Source: Minisyncoccota bacterium (lineage in GTDB: Bacteria > Patescibacteriota > Minisyncoccia > UBA6257 > XYB1-36-10). Taken from it: a stretch of 22,788 nucleotides of DNA. Every line of letters begins with the position of its first letter. The first letter of the stretch is position 1. Of the stretch, positions 7,813-16,088 are shown piece by piece. The notes beneath the pieces are model-generated. The model did not search any database and was not told the origin of the DNA. It saw only the letters and a list, made by a program, of their open reading frames with translations. A program made the translations under genes and the position numbers. Location of the stretch: the NCBI GenBank assembly GCA_028709185.1, contig JAQVXM010000006.1:1-22788 (forward strand), written 5' to 3'.

Positions 7813-8679
7813 TTATTTTTGAAAGTCGATAATTTTTTTACAAAGGGAAATCCATTTTTTTCTTTCGATTAAACCTTTTAATTTTAGAAGACGAGAACCT
7901 AAAAGGGGAATTCTATAAAAAAAACCAAACGGAGATTTGTAAAATTTAGCGGCACCTAAAGTGGAGCCGCGACCAAAGTGAGAAGCAAAGACATGTTTGT
8001 CTCCCTGTAGATAATATTCACAGACGCCAAGTAATCGGTGGAAGGGGCCCTGTTTAAAAAAGCGAGTATTTTTCATTTCTAAAATTTTTCCCTTATAGCC
8101 AGCGGAAAGATATTTTTCTCTTAATTCATAGCCGGTATCTTCATGTTTTTTCAAATCTTTAGGACGAAAATCAATATTTAATTTTTTAAAGGTTTCGGTT
8201 TCTAAAAAAGCGGCGTAAATAAGAGGAAAATCTTGAGGTTTGGAAGGACCATCGGCTTGAGTGCCGATTATTTTTGTTTTTTCATCTATTTTATTTAGAA
8301 GAATTTCGTCCCAATTTTTTTTAAGCCAAATAGCATCAGCGTCAAGAATGGAAAAAAAAGGAGTGTTAATTTTTTTGGCCAAATAATTTAAAGCAGTGCC
8401 GTGAGCCAAGGATCCAGAAAGGTTTGTTTTTATTCTTTCAATAAAGACGTTAGATTCTTCAGAGGTTATTTTTTTTAGATTTTCCCAATCTTCTGTTTTG
8501 GAATTATTATCCAAAATAAAGACTTGATAAGGATGAAGTGAAATATTTTTTAACAAAAAAAGAGAATTAGCGATAAAAACAGAGGAATTAAAATTAACAA
8601 TAAGAATGGAAATTAAGGGAGGATTTTCAGTAATTTTCTGATTTGGATAGGTGTTTTTTTTAAATTTGGAATAATTCAT
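7813..8679 (-). CDS. GT2-like glycosyltransferase
   Basis: A 288-residue protein with a GT-A N-terminal domain. LISILIVNFNSSVFIANSLF (about 22-41) resembles the first beta strand and loop of GT2 enzymes, QVFILDNNSKTEDW carries the nucleotide-binding Asp, and PFFSILDADAIWLKKNW holds the DxD-type motif. The second half (LKKHEDTGYELREKYLSAGY, then ASHFGRGSTLG) resembles the substrate region of GT2 proteins with long C-terminal ends. The first 20 bases overlap the 3' end of the deacetylase gene upstream, which suggests translational coupling. The start at 8679 is the first Met that keeps the whole domain. Function in detail is unknown. Confidence 0.75.
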   Translation of the reverse strand: MNYSKFKKNTYPNQKITENPPLISILIVNFNSSVFIANSLFLLKNISLHPYQVFILDNNSKTEDWENLKKITSEESNVFIERIKTNLSGSLAHGTALNYLAKKINTPFFSILDADAIWLKKNWDEILLNKIDEKTKIIGTQADGPSKPQDFPLIYAAFLETETFKKLNIDFRPKDLKKHEDTGYELREKYLSAGYKGKILEMKNTRFFKQGPFHRLLGVCEYYLQGDKHVFASHFGRGSTLGAAKFYKSPFGFFYRIPLLGSRLLKLKGLIERKKWISLCKKIIDFQK

Positions 8680-9385
8680 GTTTTTTTGATTCTTCTATTT
8701 TTCTTTCCAGCCATTTTATGCCAAATAGTTTTAATTCTCGATCATGAAAGGAGATAAAATTTTTATGGTCATCGATAAATTCAATACCGGACATTTTTTC
8801 TTCGGCATCGAGCATATATTTTCCGGAAATAATTTTTTTGATATTAGTATTTTTCAAAGCTTGATAGGTTTTAATGCTCCAGACATTACCAGAGGGGACA
8901 AAAATGGAAATTGGTTTTTCAAAATAATTTTCTAAAATAGATTGAGATTTTTTGATATGTTCTTCATGAAGAGAGCTATCCAAATCCGGCCAGAATTCCC
9001 GATGAAAATAACGGTTAGAGGCGTTAAAAAGCGGAAGATGACGACCGATAACGCAATGGGTTAAGCCGTGATTGGCTATTTCAATTTTATTTTCCAGAAA
9101 AGATTTTTTTAAGAAAGCTGCTTCTTTCGGAAATTTTTTTGGAAAGGGTGTTAAAGAAGAATCTTTTTCTACCCAAGAGGCGGTGATGGCAATAATAGGT
9201 TTAATGTTATTTTTTTCAAAAATGGGTAAAATTTTCCCCCATTCTTCGGCGGTGAGTTCTTTATACGGTCCCCAAGCTTTGAATGGACTGATTTTTTTTA
9301 AAAACCAGAAATTAGCCCATTTTTTTTTGGAATATTGTTCGAATCTTTTGGTGGAAGCGCCTATATCGTCAATACGAAAAATCAT
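8660..9385 (-). CDS. polysaccharide deacetylase-like protein (NodB/CE4 superfamily)
   Basis: A 241-residue protein with the layout of the NodB-homology superfamily. RIDDIG (4-9) supplies the catalytic/metal Asp pair, NHGLTH (H106, H110) is the zinc-binding HxxxH motif, FVPSGNVW is the barrel segment that usually follows, and ISFHDRE (H214) matches the late catalytic His. No signal peptide or membrane helix is visible, so a cytosolic role on a lipid-linked or nucleotide-linked sugar is more likely than cell-wall peptidoglycan. The gene starts one base after the upstream methyltransferase stop and overlaps the next GT2 by 20 bases. Together with the PurN-like formyltransferase in the same operon it could expose and then formylate an amino group; that pairing is inference. 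Confidence 0.75.
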   Translation of the reverse strand: MIFRIDDIGASTKRFEQYSKKKWANFWFLKKISPFKAWGPYKELTAEEWGKILPIFEKNNIKPIIAITASWVEKDSSLTPFPKKFPKEAAFLKKSFLENKIEIANHGLTHCVIGRHLPLFNASNRYFHREFWPDLDSSLHEEHIKKSQSILENYFEKPISIFVPSGNVWSIKTYQALKNTNIKKIISGKYMLDAEEKMSGIEFIDDHKNFISFHDRELKLFGIKWLERKIEESKKHELFQI

Positions 9386-9386
9386 T

Positions 9387-10010
9387 TTATTTTTTAAGAA
9401 TAATAAACAAGCCGGAATAGTAATTATCTTGAATTTTATCCAAGCAAAAAATTTTTATAAAGGCGAGGAGGGGAAGGAGAAAAAGAAAAATAATTTTTTT
9501 AGAAGCAGAAGAACGATTGCCGAATATTTTTTTTCTTAAGATATCCCAAATAACAGTCCAGCCGTTACCAATTTCAATAATTTTTGATTCAGAAAATTCT
9601 TTTAATTTTGAAGATAAAAAAGTTTTAGTGAGACGTTGATTATCTTCGTGTTCGTGATAAAGAAAAGGAAAAGAAATTAGAGCAAAACCGGAAGGCTTTA
9701 AAATACGTTTGATTTCTTTTAGGGCTTTATCTATATTTTTTAAATATTCAAAAACTTCCAAGCAAAGGACCGAATCAAAATAATTGTTTTCAAAAGAAAG
9801 TCCTTCTTCAACATCTCCAAAAGAGATATTAGAATTTGTTTTAATATTTTTATCTACAGCAATTATTTCAGAATTATTAAAAAGATTATCGTATCTTCTA
9901 TTTTTAGAACCAATATCGATAGTTTTTCCCTTAATGAGATTCTTATTTTCTAAAAGAAGTTTTTCTAAGAGATTTCGATGAAAGGTTTGTTTATAATATT
10001 TCCAGATCAT
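9387..10010 (-). CDS. class I SAM-dependent methyltransferase-like protein with C-terminal membrane segment
   Basis: A 207-residue protein with a Methyltransf_11-like core. TIDIGSKNRRYDNLF (about 30-44) stands where motif I normally has a GxGxG loop, IIAVDKN (49-55) is motif II with the ribose-binding Asp, DSVLCLEVFEYL (79-90) is the LEVLEHL-type segment, and ILKPSGFALISFPF (103-116) is the post-motif strand. After the core a hydrophobic stretch (about 173-190) suggests membrane association, as in methyltransferases acting on lipid-linked glycans. Only one glycine remains in motif I, so SAM binding is less certain than for the other two methyltransferases here. It overlaps the upstream GT4 stop/start by ATGA and ends one base before the deacetylase start. 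The substrate is unknown. Confidence 0.7.
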   Translation of the reverse strand: MIWKYYKQTFHRNLLEKLLLENKNLIKGKTIDIGSKNRRYDNLFNNSEIIAVDKNIKTNSNISFGDVEEGLSFENNYFDSVLCLEVFEYLKNIDKALKEIKRILKPSGFALISFPFLYHEHEDNQRLTKTFLSSKLKEFSESKIIEIGNGWTVIWDILRKKIFGNRSSASKKIIFLFLLPLLAFIKIFCLDKIQDNYYSGLFIILKK

Positions 10011-11020
10011 ATTTTTCGGTAAATATTAAAAATTTTAAGCAAAATTTTGATTTTCAGCAAGAAAAAAGCGTTTATTTTTTTAGGAGAAAAAGAAAAAGAT
10101 TTTTTAATAGTTTTAAGATATTCTTCAGATATTTCTTCCAGATTTTTAATTTTTATGTCGGCAGAGTATTTTGGCAAATTTTTGGAAACCAAATCGATTT
10201 TTTCAAGAAGTTCGTTTTTGTTTTCAAACATTTCTCCCCCGATTTTTACAAGATCAGCGTTTCCTCCACTTGAAAGAGCAATAACCGGAACGCGGCAGGC
10301 TAGAGCTTCTAAAATGGAATTAGAGCAAGATTCAAATTTAACCGGAGAAATAAAAATATCCCCAGTTCTAAGATATTCCGCAAGTTTTTCTTGATTGACT
10401 GGAGGGATAATTTCTATATTCTTAAATTTTTCAGGAAAATTTCCAATAAGAATAAATTCAAATTTAGAGAAATTTAAATTCTTGTCCAAAAAAGAAAAAA
10501 AATCAGATCCTTTATTGGGGTTAGAAGACCAAGAGGAGGAAATAAGTTTTATTCTTTCTTTTGGTTTTTTATTTTGAGCCGGGAAAAATATTTTTTCATC
10601 GGGAGCGTTAGGAATAATAGAAAAAGGAGTATTTTTAAATCCGAGATATTTTGATTCTTTAAGAGACCAGTCGGATTGAAAAATAACAAAGTCGGAAATT
10701 TTAGAAGAAACTTTTAAAATAAGTTTATCAAAAAATTTCCATTTTTTTCCCCGATGATAGAAAAAAATTGGTCCAAGACGATGAATAAATTTCTTATTGG
10801 GATATTTTAATTTTAATTTTAAAGCGGGAATCAAATCTTGATAACTATTGAAAATTATAACGTCGGCTTCCGCGGGTTTTTCTTCGTAAATATTTTTTTT
10901 AAGGAGATTATTTTTTAGAGCTTTAAGAAACTGATTACCACCTCCCCAAGGACCGTCTTTTAGTTCAGTTAAAATATTAATTTTTAAATTGGAGGTCATA
11001 ATACTTTTTATAGATTCCAT
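10007..11020 (-). CDS. GT4-family glycosyltransferase
   Basis: A 337-residue GT-B enzyme, shorter than the plus-strand GT4 set. DGPWGGGNQFLKAL (about 22-35) is the glycine-rich acceptor loop, IIPNAPDEKIFFP is the hinge, IKLISSSWSSNPNKGSDFF opens the donor domain, and FESCSNSILEALACRVPVIA followed by SSGGNADLV is a clear EX7E nucleotide-sugar site. The start is uncertain. ATG at 11020 would overlap the ABC transporter gene by 44 bases and ATG at 10999 by 23; neither has a good Shine-Dalgarno site, so translation probably depends on the upstream gene. The stop overlaps the methyltransferase start by ATGA. It is likely part of the assembly of the glycan exported by the adjacent ABC protein. Confidence 0.82.
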   Translation of the reverse strand: MESIKSIMTSNLKINILTELKDGPWGGGNQFLKALKNNLLKKNIYEEKPAEADVIIFNSYQDLIPALKLKLKYPNKKFIHRLGPIFFYHRGKKWKFFDKLILKVSSKISDFVIFQSDWSLKESKYLGFKNTPFSIIPNAPDEKIFFPAQNKKPKERIKLISSSWSSNPNKGSDFFSFLDKNLNFSKFEFILIGNFPEKFKNIEIIPPVNQEKLAEYLRTGDIFISPVKFESCSNSILEALACRVPVIALSSGGNADLVKIGGEMFENKNELLEKIDLVSKNLPKYSADIKIKNLEEISEEYLKTIKKSFSFSPKKINAFFLLKIKILLKIFNIYRKI

Positions 11021-12782
11021 CTTTGTTTATTAATTCTTCGTGAGTTCCGGATTCGGCGACCTGACCCTTGTTGATGACTATTATTTTATCCGCTTTTATA
11101 ATAGTTGAAAGACGGTGGGCAATAGCTAAAACAGTTCTACCGGAGCGCGCCTTTTCCAAAGAATCCTGAATTGTTTTTTCTGTTTTAGCATCCAGGGAGC
11201 TGGTGGCTTCATCAAGAATGAGAATTTCCGGATTTCTTAAAATAACTCTCGCTATGGCGATTCTTTGTTTTTGTCCACCAGAAAGTTTAACACCTCGTTC
11301 GCCTAAAATAGTTTCATATTTTTGAGGAAGATTTTCTATAAATTTATCAATGTTAGCAATTTTAGCGGCATTTTTGGCATCTTTTTCAGTATTTTTTTCC
11401 GATGAACCATAGAGGATGTTATTTAATACGGTATCGTTAAAAATAATTATATCTTGAGAAATAAAACCTATTTTTTTTCTCCAGTTTTTAAGGTTGAGTT
11501 CTCTAATTTCTTTGCTGTCTATAAAAATTTCACCGCTATCGGGAAGAAAAAGACCGGCTAGTAAATTAGCAATGGTAGATTTTCCCGTACCAGTTGGACC
11601 AACTAAGGCAATAAAATCTCCTTTTTTTATCTCAAAATTTAAATTATTAATAACAGGACGGTTTTTTTCGTAGGAAAAACAAATGTTCTTAAATAATATT
11701 TTTTCTTTGAATGATTTTATGATTTGTTCTCCTTCTTTTATTTTCATTTTTTTAGCCGTATTTAATTCGTTTTCATAATTCTTAAAAGCAGGAGCGTGCT
11801 CAAACATACCAGAAATTGATTGGAGAAAAATATTAGTTTCTGAAAAAAGGCGGAGGAATATATATAAATAAGCAATAATAAACGGCAGACTGGCGATAAC
11901 ATCAAGAAGAAGAATTTTAGAAGAAAATAAAATAAGAGTGATAATTGAAGCCATAACAAAAGTTTCCATAATAAAAGGAATGAAATTTGTTTGTTTTGAT
12001 TGGTTATAGTTAAAAAGAGCAATATTTTTGGTTATTTTACTAAATCTATTTTTTTCCAAATCTTCTGTTCCGGATATTTTAACAAGAGGAATACTCCCGA
12101 GCATTTCAATCATGCGAGAATTAAGATTTTTTGCTTCTTCGGTTAATGCTTGTCCGGTTCTTTTTACTTTATTTAAAATATTTCTAATAAAAGGGAAAAA
12201 AAACAGATAAAAAAAGAAGATAGCAACAGTGAGTTTCCAAGAAATAAAAAAAAGAATTATTCCGTAAACAGTAATTTTGCTTAAATTACTTATAAGATTA
12301 AGAAGAACAAAAATAAAAGAAACAATACTGTTAGTAAAAACATTGATATTGGTAACTATTTCCCCTGATTTCATAGAATAAAAAAACTTTAAACTGGAAT
12401 CAGAAACAGCGTTAAAGATGTTGTTTTGTAAATCTCTTTTTATAAAATTCCTGGTTTTTTCCAAGGTGATTGTTTTTAAATAGTTAAAAATACTTCTAAA
12501 AATAATCATAACAAGAGCAAAGATAAGAAGTTTTATGAGAACATCAACTTTTTCACCATGGATAAGATATTTTTGAATGTTTTCGAAGGCGGGGAAAAGA
12601 GGATTAGCGGATTCAGATATTAAATTTTGAAAAAAAGGAATAATGGCACTAATAGAGAAGCCATCAAAAAGAGAGCTTAATAAGCTAAAAATTACTACAA
12701 GAAAAGCAAGTTTTTTGTAGTTTTTCAGGTAAATTAATGATTTTCTAAGATAATAAAACTTAGTTTTTAGATAAAGATTCAC
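10977..12782 (-). CDS. ABC exporter, fused membrane and ATPase domains (MsbA/PglK-like flippase)
   Basis: A 601-residue half-transporter with about six membrane helices in residues 25-330 and an ATPase domain from about 360. Walker A GPTGTGKST lies near 393-402, ISQD forms the Q-loop, LSGGQKQRIAIARVI (near 498) is the ABC signature, ILILDEATSSLD (near 515-526) is Walker B, and AIAHRLST (near 555) is the H-loop; all key residues are intact. It acts as a homodimer in the membrane. Within glycan clusters such proteins flip lipid-linked oligosaccharides (PglK) or lipids (MsbA), and here it is the only flippase candidate, as no Wzx is seen. The start is GTG, 17 bases after the upstream stop and without a clear Shine-Dalgarno site. 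A peptide or drug exporter is the alternative, less likely from context. Confidence 0.92.
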   Translation of the reverse strand: MNLYLKTKFYYLRKSLIYLKNYKKLAFLVVIFSLLSSLFDGFSISAIIPFFQNLISESANPLFPAFENIQKYLIHGEKVDVLIKLLIFALVMIIFRSIFNYLKTITLEKTRNFIKRDLQNNIFNAVSDSSLKFFYSMKSGEIVTNINVFTNSIVSFIFVLLNLISNLSKITVYGIILFFISWKLTVAIFFFYLFFFPFIRNILNKVKRTGQALTEEAKNLNSRMIEMLGSIPLVKISGTEDLEKNRFSKITKNIALFNYNQSKQTNFIPFIMETFVMASIITLILFSSKILLLDVIASLPFIIAYLYIFLRLFSETNIFLQSISGMFEHAPAFKNYENELNTAKKMKIKEGEQIIKSFKEKILFKNICFSYEKNRPVINNLNFEIKKGDFIALVGPTGTGKSTIANLLAGLFLPDSGEIFIDSKEIRELNLKNWRKKIGFISQDIIIFNDTVLNNILYGSSEKNTEKDAKNAAKIANIDKFIENLPQKYETILGERGVKLSGGQKQRIAIARVILRNPEILILDEATSSLDAKTEKTIQDSLEKARSGRTVLAIAHRLSTIIKADKIIVINKGQVAESGTHEELINKDGIYKKYYDLQFKN

Positions 12783-12799
12783 TTGCGTTTATTAATACA

Positions 12800-14029
12800 T
12801 TATTTGACATAATTTATTTCTTGTTTTTCGAGATAATCAAGAATTCTTTTTGAGGCTAAGGAGTCCAAAAAACCGGTATTTTTAAGAAGATATTTATTTT
12901 TTTCTTGCGGCGATATTTGAAGGTCTTCTAATTTATTCTTTTTTAAAAATGAATCTATTTTTTTATAGGAAACAAATTCAGAAACACCGGGAGATTCGAA
13001 AAGAGAACGATAAAAAAAAGAAGGACGATAGGATTCTTTAAGAAATTTCGGAGCAAATATATTAATAGAAAAAACATCAGAGACAGCTGATTCTAAAATA
13101 CTAGAACTGCAAAAATGAATAGATAGATCAGACAGGGTAAGAGCTTCAAAACTTTTATGAGGGAACCAAGTTTCGTCATCAACTATAAAAATATCGGCGT
13201 TTTTTTTAATAAAGTCGGGTTCATTGTGTTTGGGACGACTTTTAACAATTAAAATGGCATTATTTTCTTGGCACCATTTTTTAATGATTTTGATAATATC
13301 CGCATACTTAGTTCCAAAAATACTTTCCCAAATGAATTTAAAATATCCCGATGAAACACATTTTAAAAATGATTTGATGCGATTAGGTTCACCGAAGACA
13401 CGACTAATCCAAAAAGGATCTTTGTTGGTTATATTTAAAGAAAACAAAAGAACAACTTTTTGATTTTGGGGGATTCCGTATTGTTGGCGAATAGTCTTTT
13501 TATCAGGAAGAAAATTAAGAGATTCACGAGGAGGAAAGCCGATAGGAATAAACCGAAGATTATTATCTTTTGACAGTGAGTAGGCTTTTAAATAAGAATT
13601 AATGGTTTCTTGACTGTAAACAAAAAAACCATCTAGAATTTCAATGAGTTCAGGATCCATTATAAAATGATCTCCAAACCATTGCAGACAAAATAGTTTA
13701 AATTTACGTTTTTCTATTTTCTGAAAGAAATTATCAAAAGAGTTTTTTATAAAAGGAAGGGTAAAAATTGTCGAGATTTCGTTTTTTTCTATAAGGGAGA
13801 GAAGATTAGATGAATTATCAAAATAAATAATATCAGTTTCTTCAATTCCAGGAATTTTTAGATTTTCTTTTACGAGGGAGTAAGAACTTTTTCCGTAAGT
13901 AGGTTTTTTGTTATCTTGGCATAAAATAAAAACTTTTGAATTACGGCGTAAGACTTCAATAATAACAGGAGCATAAGCTTTTATAGAAGAAGAACGATCC
14001 AAAAGAAAACCGATATTTTTTTGAATCAT
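12800..14029 (-). CDS. GT-B-like surface polysaccharide biosynthesis protein, function uncertain
   Basis: A 409-residue soluble protein I cannot assign to one family. The N-terminal half begins with a Rossmann-like NIGFLLDRSSSIKAYAPVII. The C-terminal half, starting about residue 190 with KVVLLFSLNI, contains AILIVKSRPKHNEPD and LSIHFCSSSILESAVSDVFS. These resemble the IKpHP-like and SSvalEA-like motifs of the GT-B half of CDP-glycerol glycerophosphotransferases, capsule synthesis proteins and UDP-GlcNAc 2-epimerases. A role as transferase of a sugar or polyol phosphate is plausible but unproven. It overlaps the upstream formyltransferase by ATGA and sits directly before the ABC exporter, inside the nine-gene minus-strand run. 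No membrane helix or signal peptide is visible. Confidence 0.55.
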   Translation of the reverse strand: MIQKNIGFLLDRSSSIKAYAPVIIEVLRRNSKVFILCQDNKKPTYGKSSYSLVKENLKIPGIEETDIIYFDNSSNLLSLIEKNEISTIFTLPFIKNSFDNFFQKIEKRKFKLFCLQWFGDHFIMDPELIEILDGFFVYSQETINSYLKAYSLSKDNNLRFIPIGFPPRESLNFLPDKKTIRQQYGIPQNQKVVLLFSLNITNKDPFWISRVFGEPNRIKSFLKCVSSGYFKFIWESIFGTKYADIIKIIKKWCQENNAILIVKSRPKHNEPDFIKKNADIFIVDDETWFPHKSFEALTLSDLSIHFCSSSILESAVSDVFSINIFAPKFLKESYRPSFFYRSLFESPGVSEFVSYKKIDSFLKKNKLEDLQISPQEKNKYLLKNTGFLDSLASKRILDYLEKQEINYVK

Positions 14030-14724
14030 AATATTTCAGAACTAAAAAATTCAGAGACGTTATTTTTGATTATTAATTGATGAATGATCTTTTTTAGTTC
14101 TTTGTTTTTTAAGTCGGGATTAAATTGGATTCCGGAGGTCGGAGTTTTAAGCCAAATAATTTTATTTTCAGAAAAGATTAAATATTTTTCCATTAACGCT
14201 TCCGTAATAATCAATTCTAAACAAACTTTATGAATGAAAGATGCTTGGTTTATATTATCAATATTGGCGGAAGAAATAATAGGGGAGCAAGCTTGAGCGA
14301 TTATAGGGCCATGATCAATATCGGCATCGACAAGATGGGCAGTGGCGCCAAAAAATTTAACACCGGAAGAAATAGCTTGAAAAAGGGCTTTAAACCCTTT
14401 AAAGGAAGGAAGGAGAGATTCGTGAAAATTAATACAGGGAAAGCTGGAGAAAAGAGGAAAAGTTATAAGACGAGAGAAAAAAAGAAAGCAGCAATCAACA
14501 TTTCCTTGTTTTATTAGCCAATCGTTAGTTTTTTGACTGAAAATATTATTGTCTTTTTCCTCAAAACGAATTTGTGGAAGATGAAAATCAGCAGCAACTT
14601 GTTCGATGCCGCAGGGACGATCAGTAATGATTAAATATTGATTTTCAGGCCAGAAATTTTTAGAAATATTATAAAAGGCGTTAAAGGCGCTTCCTCCGGA
14701 AGAACTGATAATAGCAATTTTCAT
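14026..14724 (-). CDS. formyltransferase, PurN-like fold, probably acting on an amino sugar
   Basis: A 232-residue protein of the formyl-THF transferase fold. The catalytic triad of this family is all present: Asn99 and His101 in INFHESLLPSF, and Asp137 in LVDADIDHGPIIAQ. The stretch between (GFKALFQAISSGVKFFGATAH) is strikingly like glycinamide ribonucleotide formyltransferase (PurN). The N-terminus SSSGGSAFNAFYN differs from the phosphate-binding loop of true PurN (ISGxGSN), and the gene sits in a glycan operon with ATGA overlaps on both sides and no purine genes. I therefore favour N-formylation of an amino sugar or nucleotide sugar from 10-formyl-tetrahydrofolate, cytosolic. PurN itself remains the alternative. 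Confidence 0.75.
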   Translation of the reverse strand: MKIAIISSSGGSAFNAFYNISKNFWPENQYLIITDRPCGIEQVAADFHLPQIRFEEKDNNIFSQKTNDWLIKQGNVDCCFLFFSRLITFPLFSSFPCINFHESLLPSFKGFKALFQAISSGVKFFGATAHLVDADIDHGPIIAQACSPIISSANIDNINQASFIHKVCLELIITEALMEKYLIFSENKIIWLKTPTSGIQFNPDLKNKELKKIIHQLIIKNNVSEFFSSEIL

Positions 14725-15359
14725 GATTTGAAAGGAGATTTTTTGTAAAGAAAAACGGTGTATTCAAAAAAAGAGCTATCGTGTCTGATTTTAAAAAAAC
14801 GGGTAAGTTTTTCTGTTTTTTTAAGAAGAAAAGCAGGATCGTAATAAAAGTTTTCAGGACTTTTAAAATCGACTCGAGAAGTTAAAACATTAAAGGCGAT
14901 GCCGATTTTAGCGAGAGACCACATTTTATTGATTAAGCGAAACATAAATTTTTCCATAGCAGCATTACTGGCTTGTAGTTTCTGAGTAAGGAGACCGTTA
15001 GCAACAACATAATCAAAACGGTGGCGGTCAGACAGAGCGAAAATATCATTATTAAAAAATTTAGCAGAGGGGTGAATTTTTTTTGCGGCAGTAATCATTT
15101 CCGGCACGATATCCAGACCGGTGTAATCAAGAGAAATTTTTTGATGTTTAGCGATTTTTAAAAGACTACCAAAACCGCAACCAACATCAAGGATTGATGG
15201 AATTTTATTTGAAGAATGGTCATCTAAAATTTCTAACATAAAACGACAACGCAGATCGGCATCAGTTTGATTTTTCCAATCGGCCCCTTTAGCAGTTGGG
15301 CCGTGGGTAATAAAAGTGGAGCGGTAGTGTTTTTTAAAGTTGCGAGTGATAGAATCCAT
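14721..15359 (-). CDS. class I SAM-dependent methyltransferase
   Basis: A 212-residue methyltransferase. SILDVGCGFGSLL holds an intact motif I glycine loop, YTGLDIVPEMI is motif II with the ribose-binding Asp, and FDYVVANGLLTQ follows the second strand. Proteins of this type modify sugars or small molecules; the substrate is unknown. I chose the ATG at 15359 because a sigma70-like promoter lies immediately upstream (15395-15367) and its predicted start of transcription is the A of this ATG. A longer form beginning at the TTG at 15395 would place the -35 and -10 elements inside the gene and has no ribosome site. It is the first gene of the nine-gene run, with the next start overlapping by ATGA. 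Confidence 0.82.
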   Translation of the reverse strand: MDSITRNFKKHYRSTFITHGPTAKGADWKNQTDADLRCRFMLEILDDHSSNKIPSILDVGCGFGSLLKIAKHQKISLDYTGLDIVPEMITAAKKIHPSAKFFNNDIFALSDRHRFDYVVANGLLTQKLQASNAAMEKFMFRLINKMWSLAKIGIAFNVLTSRVDFKSPENFYYDPAFLLKKTEKLTRFFKIRHDSSFFEYTVFLYKKSPFKS

Positions 15360-15366
15360 AAAAAGG

Positions 15367-15395
15367 AGTATAGTGTGGAAATCAGCAAAATTCAA
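15367..15395 (-). promoter_or_regulatory. sigma70-type promoter of the nine-gene minus-strand operon, apparently leaderless
   Basis: Read on the minus strand: TTGAAT at 15395-15390, a 17-base spacer, and TATACT at 15372-15367 (5 of 6 consensus). Seven bases separate the -10 from the A of ATG 15359, so transcription would start at the start codon. No Shine-Dalgarno sequence is present upstream of that ATG, which agrees with a leaderless message. Confidence 0.65.
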
Positions 15396-15424
15396 TAGTT
15401 TTTTATCTTTATGGATGATATTTT

Positions 15425-16072
15425 ATGATTAAAGAAAAACAAAAAAAAAGAATAAAAACAGCAAAGGGAGCCATTATTGTTTTAGGTGGAATGATAAAAA
15501 AGAGAGGAAAAAAATGGTTTACATGCGGGTTTAACGAGGGCGATAAATTTGGCGTAACAGGAGACAGACTTAGAGTATTGGCGGGAGCTTTTATTTTTAA
15601 AAAATTAGAAAACAAAAAAACAGATTTTAATATTATTGCATCCGGAGGAAAAGTTGAAAAAGAAATTTCTGTAGCGGAAGTAATAAAAGAGGAATTAATA
15701 GTTTTAGGAGTGCCAGAAAAAAAAATAAAAGAAGAAAAGAAATCATGCAGCACTTTTCAGCAATTTTTAAACATACAATCGGCGGTTAAAAAAAATAAAT
15801 ATGAAGAGTTGATTTTTATAACAAACGAATGGCACAAACCGAGAGTAAAAATAATTTTAAAAAAAGCGCCTAAATTGGAAAATTTAAGAAAAATGAAAAG
15901 AGAAGGAAAAATAAAAATTTTAGGAGCAGAAAGGATAGTTTTAAAAGATAATAAAAAACAGTGGGATAAAAAAATAAAGAGAGCTTATGCAAGCCTTGCG
16001 ATGAAAAAAAGAATCAAGTTAGAAAAAAAGGGGATTAGAGATATAAGAAATAAAAGATATATTTTTAAGTGA
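15425..16072 (+). CDS. DUF218 (YdcF/ElyC/SanA-like) protein
   Basis: A 215-residue protein matching the DUF218 domain: GAIIVLGGM (about 15-23), DRLRVLAGAFIF, NIIASGGKV, EVIKEELIVLGVPEKKI with a following Glu, and LIFITNEWHKPR, the conserved His/Arg end of the domain. ElyC and SanA have been linked to cell-envelope integrity and lipid-carrier metabolism in enterobacteria; the biochemical activity is not settled. Unlike many family members it has no N-terminal membrane helix. It is very Lys-rich, above all at the C-terminus. It is transcribed alone and away from the methyltransferase operon, from a 65-base divergent gap in which I find no clear plus-strand promoter or Shine-Dalgarno site, and it ends at a bidirectional terminator. 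Confidence 0.75.
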   Translation: MIKEKQKKRIKTAKGAIIVLGGMIKKRGKKWFTCGFNEGDKFGVTGDRLRVLAGAFIFKKLENKKTDFNIIASGGKVEKEISVAEVIKEELIVLGVPEKKIKEEKKSCSTFQQFLNIQSAVKKNKYEELIFITNEWHKPRVKIILKKAPKLENLRKMKREGKIKILGAERIVLKDNKKQWDKKIKRAYASLAMKKRIKLEKKGIRDIRNKRYIFK

Positions 16073-16088
16073 ATTTTTTAATAATAAA

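Noticed and set aside
9072..9539. 155-codon open frame on the plus strand across the deacetylase and methyltransferase genes
   Set aside because: It runs opposite two real genes, spans their junction, has no recognisable motif and no convincing ribosome site.
15409..15753. 114-codon minus-strand open frame opposite the DUF218 gene
   Set aside because: Low-complexity Phe/Ser-rich translation; the plus-strand frame has clear DUF218 motifs.
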